DNA from: Micromonospora craterilacus
GTDB lineage: Bacteria > Actinomycetota > Actinomycetes > Mycobacteriales > Micromonosporaceae
Assembly: GCF_003236315.1 (NCBI RefSeq)
Contig: NZ_POTY01000024.1
Location: 1-42,600, forward strand
Length of the DNA stretch: 42,600 nt
Direction: 5' to 3'
Position numbers and translations under genes: made by a program. The notes under the pieces were generated by a model that did no database searches, had not been told where the DNA came from, and saw only the letters and a program-made list of their open reading frames with translations. This document shows, in pieces, positions 32,204 to 40,325 of this stretch (the first letter of the stretch is position 1; each line of letters begins with the position of its first letter).

Positions 32204-32371
32204 ATGACCGAACCGGAGGAGACCCGGGACGACGACGAACGCACCGACCCGATCGTCGCCCCGCCGACGGCGAACCCCGCCCGGGTGCAGGTGCCGGCGG
32301 AGGGCCTGGGCGGGGCGACCGACGAGGGGCACCCGGAGCACTCCGGGTCGCCGCCCGGAGAGGAGGGCTGA
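32204..32371 (+). CDS. Small acidic protein in the ClpC operon
   Basis: 55 residues, starting MTEPEETRDDDERTDPIV and ending EHSGSPPGEEG; acidic, Pro-rich and predicted disordered. The start 14 bp after the clpC-like stop is preceded by GGAAGGG, and its TGA shares one base with the ATG of the next gene (TGATG), which supports real, coupled translation. No family recognised. It could be an adaptor or substrate tag for the unfoldase, but nothing in the sequence proves this. Confidence 0.65.
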   Translation: MTEPEETRDDDERTDPIVAPPTANPARVQVPAEGLGGATDEGHPEHSGSPPGEEG

Positions 32372-32721
32372 TGGTACGAGAGCAGCGGCTCGAACCCGAG
32401 GTGGAAGTGCTGTGGGACGACTTCCATGCCGAGGTCAACGTGCCGTCCGAGCAACTACGGCAGTCGCTGCTGACCCGGGGCTCCGGCGAGGAGGCGTTCG
32501 GCCCGAACCCGGACCTGGACCTGCCGGAGCCGGGCCGGCAGATCCTCGCCGTACTGCGTAAACGCAAGGTCGACCTGACACCCGAGGACATCGAGGTGAT
32601 GCGCGACGCCGTCGACCGGATCCGGTCGCTGACGGCGGAGAAGCCGAGCCGGGGCAACGCCGACGACGAGTGGCGGCACTCCCTGCTCGACCTCGGGCAC
32701 GACGTACTCGTCGAACGGTGA
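32371..32721 (+). CDS. DUF3140 family protein
   Basis: 116 residues. The opening EPEVEVLWDDFHAEVNVPSEQLRQSLLT and the segment RQILAVLRKRKVDLTPEDIEVM match DUF3140, a small actinobacterial and cyanobacterial family of unknown function. The ATG overlaps the stop of the preceding ORF, with AGGAGGG inside that ORF as ribosome site. Third gene of the ClpC-like operon, so probably stress-induced. Confidence 0.83.
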   Translation: MVREQRLEPEVEVLWDDFHAEVNVPSEQLRQSLLTRGSGEEAFGPNPDLDLPEPGRQILAVLRKRKVDLTPEDIEVMRDAVDRIRSLTAEKPSRGNADDEWRHSLLDLGHDVLVER

Positions 32722-32727
32722 CCGTCA

Positions 32728-32824
32728 GGCACCCGCGGCGCCGGTGGCGGCCCGCGGGTGCCCCGGACCGCTGCTGTGCCCCGACCGCTGCGGCGTCCCG
32801 GCCCCGGGAGGGCCGGGACGCCGC
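32728..32824. terminator. Two hairpins between convergent operons
   Basis: The first has an 11-bp perfect stem (GGCACCCGCGG / CCGCGGGTGCC, 32728-32738 with 32752-32762). The second has a 15-bp stem (GCGGCGTCCCGGCCC / GGGCCGGGACGCCGC, 32790-32804 with 32810-32824) and a 5-nt loop. They lie between the DUF3140 stop and the stop of the opposing gene and can end transcription from both sides. Confidence 0.7.
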
Positions 32825-32830
32825 GCCGCG

Positions 32831-33067
32831 CTACTCCGTTTCCAGGCTGGCGATGGTCAGTCCAGCGGCGTCCGCGGCGGCCTGCCGGTCGGCGCGGGTC
32901 TGCTCCTCGCGGGTGATCAGGTTGGCGTACTCGGTCAGGTCGGCCGGGTCGGGCACCTCCGGCAATCGGCGCAGAAAGGTCTCCACGTCCCGAGCGGCGA
33001 CGGTGTGCCGGGCGGCCGCCTCGCGCAGGACCTCACGGTCGTCGGCGGCGGGATAGAGGTCGGTCAT
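32831..33067 (-). CDS. Small hypothetical protein downstream of LysR
   Basis: 78 residues, charged and helical (DLYPAADDREVLREAAARHTVAARDVETFLRRLPEVPD ... ITREEQTRADRQAAADAAG). No family recognised. ATG at 33067 follows GGGCGGGG and lies 20 bp after the LysR stop, so it is probably read from the same message. Confidence 0.65.
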   Translation of the reverse strand: MTDLYPAADDREVLREAAARHTVAARDVETFLRRLPEVPDPADLTEYANLITREEQTRADRQAAADAAGLTIASLETE

Positions 33068-33087
33068 GCCCCGCCCATTACCCGCCG

Positions 33088-34086
33088 TCAAGCGGTTCGC
33101 ACCCCCCGGCCGGCCCACGCGGCCGCCGGCCGCCGCACCCCGAACGCCGGGTTGCGCAGCAGCCAGGCCAGGTACGCCGGGTGCGGGGCGAGGGCATCGG
33201 TGTACGCCGCCAGCGCCGTCTCCAGCACCAGGTCGGCCATCCGGGCGGCGGGGGACTCCGGGTGCCAGCCCAGCATCAGCCGCCACCGCAGCGGCGCGCC
33301 CACCAGCCGGCGGGTCACCAGGCCGGCCACCGGCCGGAAGGTGGCCTGGCACAACGCCACCGCCTCGCCGGCGTCGACCAGGTCGATGCAGCCGCGCACG
33401 TCGGCCTCGTACACCTTGCGCGGGGTGAAGCCGGCCCGCGCGCAGGCGGCGGCGAAACAGTCACCGAAGCAGCCGTCGCCCGGCGCGGCCACCCACTGCT
33501 CGTGCCGTAGGTCGGCCAGCGCCACCTCGTCCCGGCCGGACAGCGGGTGGATCTCGGGCAGCAGCACCATCACCGGGTCGACCGCGACCTCCCGCCAGCT
33601 CAGCCCGTAGTCCGCCGACGGGGTGGAGTCGCCGCACACGCCGGTCAGCGCGTAGTCCAGCCGACCACCGGCGACCAGCTGGGCCAGCTCGTCGACCGAC
33701 CAGGAGGCGTACGTGGTGAGCTGGGCCTGCGGCTGCTCGGCGGCGAGCCGGTGCACCAGCCGGCCCAGGATCGGACTGTTCACCCCGCCGAACCGGTACC
33801 GGCGGGGGGCGTCGCCCGCGCCGGCCAGCCGGGCCGCCTCGTCCTGCAGGCCCTTCATCGCCGGCAGGAGCACCCGGGCCCGGGCGAGCACCAGCTCGCC
33901 GAGGGCGGTCGGCCGGGCACCGCGACGGTCCCGTTCGAACAGTGGCCCGCCCAGGGTCCGTTCGATGCGCTGGAGCTGGGCGGTCAGCGCCGGCTGGGCC
34001 AGGCCGAGCGTCGAGGCCGCCTTGGTCACGCTCCCCGTCTCCGCGATGGCGCAGACTACCCGCAGGTGGCGCAACTCCAGATTCAT
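33088..34086 (-). CDS. LysR-family transcriptional regulator
   Basis: 332 residues. Residues 1-60 form the winged helix (MNLELRHLRVVCAIAETGSVTKAASTL, then QPALTAQLQRIERTLGGPLFER). The rest is a periplasmic-binding-like effector domain (RYRFGGVNSPILGRLVHRL, LDYALTGVC, GCFGDCFAAACARAGF). No divergent target gene is adjacent; upstream is the hemerythrin gene on the same strand, so its target may be elsewhere. The ATG has no ribosome site but a TACCGT -10 6 bases before it, so it is probably leaderless. Confidence 0.9.
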   Translation of the reverse strand: MNLELRHLRVVCAIAETGSVTKAASTLGLAQPALTAQLQRIERTLGGPLFERDRRGARPTALGELVLARARVLLPAMKGLQDEAARLAGAGDAPRRYRFGGVNSPILGRLVHRLAAEQPQAQLTTYASWSVDELAQLVAGGRLDYALTGVCGDSTPSADYGLSWREVAVDPVMVLLPEIHPLSGRDEVALADLRHEQWVAAPGDGCFGDCFAAACARAGFTPRKVYEADVRGCIDLVDAGEAVALCQATFRPVAGLVTRRLVGAPLRWRLMLGWHPESPAARMADLVLETALAAYTDALAPHPAYLAWLLRNPAFGVRRPAAAWAGRGVRTA

Positions 34087-34092
34087 AGCGTG

Positions 34093-34098
34093 ACGGTA
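34093..34098 (-). promoter_or_regulatory. Candidate -10 (TACCGT) for leaderless LysR gene
   Basis: On the minus strand TACCGT, then 6 bases, then the ATG. No ribosome-binding sequence is present in the gap. Confidence 0.5.
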
Positions 34099-34163
34099 GG
34101 GCCACCGGGCGGCCGGCGGAAGGGCCCGGACGGATCAACGACCATGAACGTGTGGCAGGTCGC

Positions 34164-34763
34164 TCAGCGCTGCGGCGGCTCGGTCACCTCACCCAGCTGC
34201 GTGTGCCGGCCGGTGAGCGCGTCGCGGACCTTGTCCACCAGGGCCACCGCCGGCTCGACGATCCGGTTCCACGGCGGGGTGTGCGGCAGGCTCGGGTGCG
34301 GTCGGGTCGGCGCGGCCTCCTCGGCGATCTCCAGCCGGTTCCCGAGCCGGATCAGCTCCTCCTCGGTGGCGGCGGCACACAGCCGCGTCACCAGGGCGTC
34401 GACCGCCACCACGTGCGCCTCGACCAGGCGGGCCACCACGGCGAGCCGGTCGTCGGTCAGCCCACGCAGCGCCATCAGCAGGGCGGCGTCACCCGCCAGC
34501 ACCTCACCGACCGGCCCGTCGGCGTCGGTCAGGGCCTGACGGACGGCGGGCAGCAGGTACTGCTCCTCGGCCGACAGGTGCCGGGACAACGCGGCGATGA
34601 GGATCTCCCGGCCGTGCGCGGGATCCGGGCCCGGCTCGACCAGCCGCCGGGTCAGGTCCAGCAACTGCTGGTGTTCCTCGGCGATGGTGGCGGCGATGCT
34701 GCGCCCGGCGGGCTGGTAGCCGTCGCCGGGGGTGGGCGGCAGCGGCGGCAGGTGGACGGACAC
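34164..34763 (-). CDS. Hemerythrin (HHE) domain protein
   Basis: 199 residues. A hemerythrin-like helical bundle carries IAATIAEEHQQLLDLTRRL, ALSRHLSAEEQYLLPAVRQAL and VARLVEAHVVAVDALV, in which the His and Glu residues would hold a di-iron centre. The family binds O2 or NO or senses iron and redox state. GTG at 34763 is chosen for GAGGAGGGACC directly upstream. A SigB-type promoter 59 bp upstream of the start points to stress expression. A short conserved tail (TPPWNRIVEPAVALVDKVRDAL) follows the bundle. Confidence 0.85.
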   Translation of the reverse strand: MSVHLPPLPPTPGDGYQPAGRSIAATIAEEHQQLLDLTRRLVEPGPDPAHGREILIAALSRHLSAEEQYLLPAVRQALTDADGPVGEVLAGDAALLMALRGLTDDRLAVVARLVEAHVVAVDALVTRLCAAATEEELIRLGNRLEIAEEAAPTRPHPSLPHTPPWNRIVEPAVALVDKVRDALTGRHTQLGEVTEPPQR

Positions 34764-34821
34764 GGTCCCTCCTCGGCTGGCGGGCGGAGCGACGATGATA
34801 TGGCAACCGGACGCGCGCGCA

Positions 34822-34847
34822 GTACCCGCACTCGTCCGCGCCGAAAC
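34822..34847 (-). promoter_or_regulatory. SigB/SigF-type promoter of the hemerythrin gene
   Basis: On the minus strand GGTTT with, after GTTT, 16 bases and GGGTAC. This is a full match to the Streptomyces SigB -10 form. It overlaps the upstream region of the divergent M20 peptidase gene. Confidence 0.7.
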
Positions 34848-34869
34848 CGCAGGCTGGTATGAAGGGGCG

Positions 34870-36198
34870 ATGACGAGCGACGCCCTCTCCGCCTTCCCCG
34901 CGCCGACCGACGAGGTCGTCGACCTCTGCCGGGACCTGCTGCGGATCGACACCACCAACACGGGCGACAACGCCACCAGCGCGGGGGAACGGCGCGCCGC
35001 CGAGTACGTCGCGGAGAAGCTGGCCGAGGTCGGCGTCGAACCGGTGCTGCACGAGTCCGCCCCCGGCCGGGCCAACGTGATCGCCCGGATCCCCGGCACC
35101 GACCCGAGCCGAGGCGCCCTGCTCGTGCACGGTCACCTGGACGTCGTACCGGCCGACCCGGACGAGTGGTCGGTGGACCCGTTCTCCGGTGAGCTGCGCG
35201 ACGGCTACCTGTGGGGCCGGGGCGCCATCGACATGAAGGACTTCGACGCGATGGTCCTCGCGGTGGTGCGGCACTGGCAGCGCACCGGCGTCCGGCCGCC
35301 GCGGGACATCGTGCTCGCGTACACCGCCGACGAGGAGGCGGGCAGCGAGTACGGCGCGCACTTCCTCGCCACCCGGCACCGCGACCTGTTCGACGGCTGC
35401 ACCGAGGGCATCGGCGAGGTCGGCGGTTTCTCGTACACGGTCGACGAGTCGCAGCGGCTCTACCTGATCGAGACCGCGCAGAAGGGCATCGACTGGTTGC
35501 GGCTGCACGCCAAGGGCCGGCCCGGGCACGGCTCGATGGTGCACGGCGACAACGCGGTCACCGCGCTGGCCGAGGCGGTGGCCCGGATCGGCGCGCACCG
35601 CTTCCCGGTGGTGGTCACCGACACCGTACGCGCCTTCCTCGAGGAGGTCGGCGAGGTGCTCGGCATCGAGGTGGACCCGGACGACCCGGAGATCGCCATC
35701 GCCAAGCTCGGTCCGATCGCCAACATCATCGGCGCCACCATCCGGAACACCGCCAACCCCACCCGGCTCGACGCCGGCTACAAGGACAACGTCATCCCCG
35801 GCCGGGCCAGCGCCACCATCGACTGCCGCAGCCTGCCCGGCCAGTCCGAGCTGCTGGAGCGGCAGCTGCGCGAGCTGGTCGGCCCGGACATCGACATCGA
35901 GTACATCCAGCGCCAGCCGGCGTTGGAGACCACCTTCGACGGTGATCTGGTCGAGGCGATGTCCGCCGCGCTGCGGGCCGAGGACCCGGGGGCGCGGCCG
36001 GTGCCGTACATGCTCTCCGGCGGCACCGACGCCAAGGCGTTCTCGCAGTTGGGCATCCGCTGCTTCGGGTTCGCGCCGCTGCGGCTGCCGGCCGACCTGA
36101 ACTTCTCGGCGCTGTTCCATGGCATCGACGAGCGGGTTCCGGTGGACGGACTACAGTTCGGCGTGCGGGTTCTCGACCGGTTCCTGCGTACCTGCTAG
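34870..36198 (+). CDS. M20-family metallopeptidase
   Basis: 442 residues, normal family length. The two-zinc site is seen as LLVHGHLDVVPAD (His89, Asp91), WGRGAIDMKD and AYTADEEAGSEYG (catalytic and bridging Glu pair). The dimerisation lid lies in the middle (GIDWLRLHAKGRPGHGS). These cytoplasmic enzymes cleave dipeptides or N-acyl amino acids; the exact substrate is not predictable. The ATG at 34870 follows GAAGGGG very closely. Its usual actinobacterial neighbour, a DUF5703 gene, survives only as a remnant at 36989-37140. Confidence 0.92.
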   Translation: MTSDALSAFPAPTDEVVDLCRDLLRIDTTNTGDNATSAGERRAAEYVAEKLAEVGVEPVLHESAPGRANVIARIPGTDPSRGALLVHGHLDVVPADPDEWSVDPFSGELRDGYLWGRGAIDMKDFDAMVLAVVRHWQRTGVRPPRDIVLAYTADEEAGSEYGAHFLATRHRDLFDGCTEGIGEVGGFSYTVDESQRLYLIETAQKGIDWLRLHAKGRPGHGSMVHGDNAVTALAEAVARIGAHRFPVVVTDTVRAFLEEVGEVLGIEVDPDDPEIAIAKLGPIANIIGATIRNTANPTRLDAGYKDNVIPGRASATIDCRSLPGQSELLERQLRELVGPDIDIEYIQRQPALETTFDGDLVEAMSAALRAEDPGARPVPYMLSGGTDAKAFSQLGIRCFGFAPLRLPADLNFSALFHGIDERVPVDGLQFGVRVLDRFLRTC

Positions 36199-36252
36199 TC
36201 CGCGTCCGGACGGACGCGGCACCTCGGATTCCTCGGAGAAAAGGACGCCTTC

Positions 36253-36906
36253 ATGACCGACCAGAACGGTGAGCTGGACGCCGCCCTCGAGCGCGTGATC
36301 GAAGCGGCCCGCCACCACCTGGCCGCCGTCCGCGCCGCGCAGGGCCGGATCGACGACGACGACGTCTGGCAGGCGTACGTGGCGTTGAACAACGCGTCGT
36401 TCGCCTACGACGAGCAACTCATGGACGCCTTCGGCGAGGTCACGCCGTGGGACGTCGAGTCGATCGACCCGGACGAGGCCGACCAGCGCTTCGGCGGTGC
36501 CGAGGGGGTCGAGCCGACCGACCCGCACCCCCAGGTGATCTCGGTGCGCCAGCGGCGCGACTACCGGGTGCCCAGCGTCTCCGCCCTGATCCGCATCGCG
36601 GAGGCGGCCCGCCGGGAGGGCATCCCGGCCGACGAGGAAGTGCCGCCGGTGGAGGGCGTCGGCGAGGCGGTGCTGGAGCTGCTGCAGAGCGGCGACGGCT
36701 CGCTCGGCGCGCTCGACGTGCCGGAGCTGGAACCGCTCGACGGCGTGGTGATGGTCAGCGAGGTCGGCACTCCGGTCGACCTGGAGTCCTTCGACGACGA
36801 CGACCCGGTGGGCCCGTTCCAGCCGGCGGCCGACGACCGGCTGGTCGGCCGGCTCGACGAGCACCCGTTCCTGGATCTCGACGGCGAGCACGACCACGTG
36901 CACTGA
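36253..36906 (+). CDS. Conserved acidic actinobacterial protein
   Basis: 217 residues, strongly acidic. A helical N-terminus (LDAALERVIEAARHHLAAVRAAQG ... VWQAYVALNNASFAYDEQLMDAFGEVTPWD) is followed by VISVRQRRDYRVPSVSALIRIAEAARREG and an acidic tail ending in His residues. It resembles a conserved hypothetical protein of Micromonosporaceae and Streptomyces; no function is known to me. AAGGAC lies upstream. Probably co-transcribed with the M20 peptidase, 54 bp before it. Confidence 0.75.
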   Translation: MTDQNGELDAALERVIEAARHHLAAVRAAQGRIDDDDVWQAYVALNNASFAYDEQLMDAFGEVTPWDVESIDPDEADQRFGGAEGVEPTDPHPQVISVRQRRDYRVPSVSALIRIAEAARREGIPADEEVPPVEGVGEAVLELLQSGDGSLGALDVPELEPLDGVVMVSEVGTPVDLESFDDDDPVGPFQPAADDRLVGRLDEHPFLDLDGEHDHVH

Positions 36907-36976
36907 CCGCCGGCGCCCCGCAGGGGGCGCGGCGGTCACCGCCCCCGGGCCCGGCCGGCAACGGCCGGGCCCGGGG
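36904..36976. terminator. Twin hairpins between convergent genes
   Basis: The first begins on the stop codon: TGACCGCC and GCGCCCC (one bulged G between) pair with GGGGCGC and GGCGGTCA over 36904-36938, with a GCAG loop. The second is a perfect 15-bp stem (CCCCGGGCCCGGCCG / CGGCCGGGCCCGGGG, 36943-36957 with 36962-36976) closed by a GCAA tetraloop, which is of the stable GNRA class. There is no T tract. Confidence 0.7.
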
Positions 36977-36988
36977 CTCGTACCAGGC

Positions 36989-37140
36989 TCAGTACGACAG
37001 GCCCGGCTGCGGCGCGTTCACCCGACGGCGGCGCAGCATCACCTGGCGCGTACCGTCGCGGAACAGCCGTACCCGGGCCAGCTCCCAACCGGAGAACTCC
37101 GCCTGGATCGCCAGCTGCGCCGCGGCGGTTCCCCCCGAAC
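36989..37140 (-). pseudogene. 5'-truncated DUF5703 remnant
   Basis: The minus-strand frame ending with TGA at 36989-36991 encodes GGTAAAQLAIQAEFSGWELARV followed by RLFRDGTRQVMLRRRRV and NAPQPGLSY. This is the body and end of a DUF5703 protein (about 60 residues in relatives). Upstream in this frame there is no ATG, GTG or TTG before an in-frame stop, which falls inside the aldo/keto reductase gene, and the other two frames after that gene's stop also lack a start. The first 15 or so residues of the family are therefore missing. A G6 run at the break could mark a frameshift, but no start is found in the shifted frames either. Confidence 0.6.
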
Positions 37141-37163
37141 GTCGCCCCGTTGACCGCCGCCGA

Positions 37164-38135
37164 TCAGCCGTCGCGCTCCGGGTAGCCGACCTCCAGCGCC
37201 GAGACGTCGTCCAGCGCCGTGGTGATCTCGTCGGGCAGGGTCATCCGCTCCACCTGGAGCGCGCCGAGCAGCTGCCCGGCGGTGCGCGCGCCGAGGATCG
37301 GCGCGGTCACCCCGGGCCGGTCCCGGATCCAGGCCAGCGCCACCTCCAGCGGGGAGACGCCGAGCCCGCCCGCGGCGGTGGCCACCGCCTCCACGATGCT
37401 GGAGCAGCGCGGCTCCAGATAGGTGGCGACGAAACGCTCGAAATGGGGCGACACCGCCCGGGAGTCCGCCGGCCGCCCGTGCCGGTACTTGCCGGTGAGC
37501 ACCCCCCGACCCAGCGGCGACCAGGGCAGCACGCCCAACCCGAGCGCCTCGCACGCCGGCAGCACCTCGCGCTCCACGCCCCGCTCCAGCAGCGAGTACT
37601 CCACCTGCGCGGCCACCACCGGCGCCCGGCCCGGCCAGGCCGCCTGCCAGGCCGCCGCCCGGGCCGTCTGCCAGCCGGAGAAGTTCGACACGCCGACGTA
37701 GCGCACCCGGCCGCTGGCCACCGCGTGGTCCAGCGCGGCCAGGGTCTCCTCCAGCGGCGTCTGCGGGTCGTAGCCGTGCACCTGGAACAGGTCGACGTAG
37801 TCGGTGCCCAGCCGCTGCAACGAGGCGTCCAGGGTACGCAGCAGGTGCCCCCGGGAGCCGTCCCGGCGGCGGTTGCCGCCCGGTCGCAGCCCGGCCTTGG
37901 TGGCGATCAGCAGCTCGTCGCGGGGCACCAGGGAGCCCAGCAGCGAGCCGATCACCGACTCGGCGTCGCCGTCGCCGTACACGTCGGCGGTGTCGACCAG
38001 GTTGCCGCCGGCATCGAGATAACTCTTCAGTTGCGCGGCCGCGTCGTCGGCGTCGGTGTCCCGGCCCCAGGTCATGGTGCCGAGCGCGAGCCGGGAAACC
38101 GCCAGCCCGCTTCGGCCGAGCGGTCGCTGCTGCAT
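37164..38135 (-). CDS. Aldo/keto reductase
   Basis: 323 residues. The catalytic tetrad is visible: Asp48 and Tyr53 in NLVDTADVYG, Lys80 in LIATKAG, and His120 in DLFQVHGYD. NADPH-binding motifs YVGVSNFSGWQ, SPLGRGVLTGKY and LGARTAGQL follow. It reduces carbonyl compounds in the cytoplasm; the substrate is unknown. The start at 38135 has no ribosome site but TAAGGT 6 bases upstream, so it is probably leaderless. It is divergent from the LLM oxidoreductase. Confidence 0.92.
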   Translation of the reverse strand: MQQRPLGRSGLAVSRLALGTMTWGRDTDADDAAAQLKSYLDAGGNLVDTADVYGDGDAESVIGSLLGSLVPRDELLIATKAGLRPGGNRRRDGSRGHLLRTLDASLQRLGTDYVDLFQVHGYDPQTPLEETLAALDHAVASGRVRYVGVSNFSGWQTARAAAWQAAWPGRAPVVAAQVEYSLLERGVEREVLPACEALGLGVLPWSPLGRGVLTGKYRHGRPADSRAVSPHFERFVATYLEPRCSSIVEAVATAAGGLGVSPLEVALAWIRDRPGVTAPILGARTAGQLLGALQVERMTLPDEITTALDDVSALEVGYPERDG

Positions 38136-38141
38136 GGGTGA

Positions 38142-38147
38142 ACCTTA
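38142..38147 (-). promoter_or_regulatory. Candidate -10 (TAAGGT) for leaderless aldo/keto reductase
   Basis: On the minus strand TAAGGT, 6 bases, ATG. Confidence 0.5.
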
Positions 38148-38329
38148 TTTCGAACCAGGGCCGGACCGATATCCTCGCTCCCGTCGAGTCTGCCCGCCAG
38201 TTCGTGTTTCCGCTCGTCCGGGTCGCCGGCAACGGCCCGTACCGTCGGCCGTCCGGCTCGCTGTGGGCCGGTGCGGTCCGGCGGGCGATTCGGGGTGAGC
38301 CGGTGATCGTCCCTGCCGCCGCCATTGCG

Positions 38330-38335
38330 TAACCT
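38330..38335 (+). promoter_or_regulatory. Candidate -10 (TAACCT) for the LLM-uppP operon
   Basis: TAACCT would place the RNA start about 22 bases before the GTG at 38364, leaving the GGAGGA ribosome site on the message. No good -35 is seen. Confidence 0.35.
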
Positions 38336-38363
38336 GATGCGACTGCGGATGGGGGAGGACTCT

Positions 38364-39416
38364 GTGCGACTCGGGCTAAGCCTCGGATACCAGACAGCGT
38401 GGAGCACACCGGCCGATCATCTGGCCCTGGCCCAGGAGGCGGACCGGCTCGGCTACTCGGTGGTGTGGGCGGCGGAGGCGTACGGCTCCGACTCGCCGAG
38501 CATGCTCGCCTGGATGGCCGGGCAGACCGAGCGGATCGACATCGGCAGCGCGGTGATGCAGATCCCCGGCCGTACGCCCGCGATGACCGCGATGACCGCG
38601 GCCACCCTCGACGCGCTGTCCGGCGGCCGGTTCCGCCTCGGTCTGGGGGTCTCCGGCCCGCAGGTCTCCGAAGGGTGGCACGGCGTACGGTTCGGCAAGC
38701 CCCTCGCGCGCACCCGGGAGTACGTTGACATCGTGAAACTGGCGGTGGCCCGCAAGGAGGTCGCGTACGACGGCGAGTTCTACACGCTGCCGCTGCCCGA
38801 CGGCCCCGGCAAGGCGCTGCGGTTGGGTTTCCACCCGCCGCGCGAGCACATCCCGATCTACCTCGCCGCGGTGGGCCCGAAGAACCTGGAGCTGGCCGGC
38901 GAGATCGCCGACGGCTGGCTGGCCGTCTTCTACGCCCCCGAGTTCGCCGAGGAGCAGCTCGCGGCGGTGCGCGCCGGCCGGGCCAAGGCCGGCAAGGAAC
39001 TGGCCGGCTTCGACGTGGTGCCGTCCGTGCCCGTCGTGGTCGGCGACGACATCGAGTCCTGCGCGGCGCTGGTCCGCTGGTACGCGGCCCTGTACGTCGG
39101 CGGCATGGGCAGCCGGCAGCAGAACTTCTACAACCAACTGGCCACCCGGATGGGGTACGGCGACGCCGCCCGCGAGGTGCAGGACCTCTACCTGGCCAAG
39201 CGGCAGCGGGACGCGGCCGCCGCGGTGCCGCTGGAGTTCATCGACCGGACCTCGTTGCTCGGGCCGAAGGAACGCATCGCCGAGCGGATGCGCCAGTTCG
39301 CCGAGGCGGGGGTGACCACCCTCTCGGTGACCCTGTTCGCCGCCGACCGCGACACCGGGGTACGGACCCTGCGGACCGTCGCCGAGGCGCTCGACCTCTC
39401 GGGAGTCGGGGAGTGA
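38364..39416 (+). CDS. LLM-class F420-dependent oxidoreductase
   Basis: 350 residues, a luciferase-like TIM barrel: [54 protein letters not shown] and [20 protein letters not shown]. In actinomycetes this group generally uses coenzyme F420; the substrate is not predictable. The GTG at 38364 follows GGAGGA and fits the family start better than ATG codons further upstream. Its stop overlaps the uppP start (GTGA), so both are translationally coupled. Confidence 0.87.
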   Translation: MRLGLSLGYQTAWSTPADHLALAQEADRLGYSVVWAAEAYGSDSPSMLAWMAGQTERIDIGSAVMQIPGRTPAMTAMTAATLDALSGGRFRLGLGVSGPQVSEGWHGVRFGKPLARTREYVDIVKLAVARKEVAYDGEFYTLPLPDGPGKALRLGFHPPREHIPIYLAAVGPKNLELAGEIADGWLAVFYAPEFAEEQLAAVRAGRAKAGKELAGFDVVPSVPVVVGDDIESCAALVRWYAALYVGGMGSRQQNFYNQLATRMGYGDAAREVQDLYLAKRQRDAAAAVPLEFIDRTSLLGPKERIAERMRQFAEAGVTTLSVTLFAADRDTGVRTLRTVAEALDLSGVGE

Positions 39417-40249
39417 CCTGGGTCGAAGCCATCGTCCTGGGCATCGTCCAGGGCCTGACCGAGTTCCTGCCGGTCAGCTCGTCGGGGCACCTGCGGATCA
39501 CCTCGGCGATCTTCTTCGAGCGGGACGCCGGGGCGTCGTTCACCGCGGTCACCCAGTTGGGCACCGAGGCGGCCGTGCTGCTCTACTTCGCCAAGGACAT
39601 CTGGCGAATCGGCCGAACCTGGGTCGTCGGCATCTGGGACAAGTCCGTCCGTTCCAGCCTCGACTACCGGATGGGCTGGTACGTGATCATCGGCTCGATC
39701 CCGATCGGGTTCTTCGGCTACCTGTTCAAGGACCAGATCCGGGAGACCGCCCGCAACCTGTGGGTGGTGGCCACCACCCTGATCGTGTTCGCCTTCATCC
39801 TCGCGTTCGCCGAGTACTGGGGCCGACAGACCCGGACCCTGAAGAACTTCCGAATGAAGGACGGCGTGGTGATGGGTTTCGCCCAGGCGCTGGCGCTGAT
39901 CCCCGGTGTGTCGCGGTCCGGGGCCACCCTCACCTTCGGCCTGTTCCTGAACCTGACCCGGGAGACGGCGGCCCGTTACTCGTTCCTGCTGGCCATCCCC
40001 GCCGTGGTGATGTCCGGCATCTTCAGCCTGGGCGACGTATTCGAGCCGGCGGCACCGGGCACCTCGGTTCCGACCGTCGCGCAGATGGTCGTCGCCACGC
40101 TGATCGCGTTCGGGGTGGGCTACGCGGCCATCGCCTGGCTGCTGCGCTACGTCGCGCACCACACCCTCTACGTCTTCGTCCTCTACCGGGTCGCCGTCGG
40201 CACCCTGGTCCTCGCCCTCCTGCTAACCGGCACCATCACCGCCACCTGA
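39413..40249 (+). CDS. uppP: Undecaprenyl-diphosphatase
   Basis: 278 residues, a polytopic membrane enzyme that releases phosphate from undecaprenyl diphosphate, recycling the lipid carrier of peptidoglycan and wall glycans. The two signature segments are exact: [14 protein letters not shown] (Glu17, His26) and [17 protein letters not shown] with its Ser-Arg pair. About eight hydrophobic segments are seen. The GTG start overlaps the preceding stop by 4 bp. Placement beside the wall-acting transglycosylase-like gene may be chance. Confidence 0.95.
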   Translation: MTWVEAIVLGIVQGLTEFLPVSSSGHLRITSAIFFERDAGASFTAVTQLGTEAAVLLYFAKDIWRIGRTWVVGIWDKSVRSSLDYRMGWYVIIGSIPIGFFGYLFKDQIRETARNLWVVATTLIVFAFILAFAEYWGRQTRTLKNFRMKDGVVMGFAQALALIPGVSRSGATLTFGLFLNLTRETAARYSFLLAIPAVVMSGIFSLGDVFEPAAPGTSVPTVAQMVVATLIAFGVGYAAIAWLLRYVAHHTLYVFVLYRVAVGTLVLALLLTGTITAT

Positions 40250-40250
40250 G

Positions 40251-40306
40251 GTGCAAGGACGGGCACCTTCTTAACGCCTGGCGTAGAGGAAGGGCCCCGT
40301 ATTAAC
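40251..40306 (+). repeat. Micromonospora-type intergenic repeat
   Basis: Two related blocks lie in tandem: AAGGACGGGCACCTTCTTAAC (40255-40275, first 20 bases given here as its core) and AGGAAGGGCCCCGTATTAAC (40287-40306), joined by GCCTGGCGTAG. From memory, blocks of the form AAGGGGCCCTTCTTAAC occur between many genes in Micromonospora and Salinispora. The two copies here are diverged. Function unknown; it may be a folded RNA or protein site. Confidence 0.45.
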
Positions 40307-40325
40307 AACCAACCGGTCGAGACAG

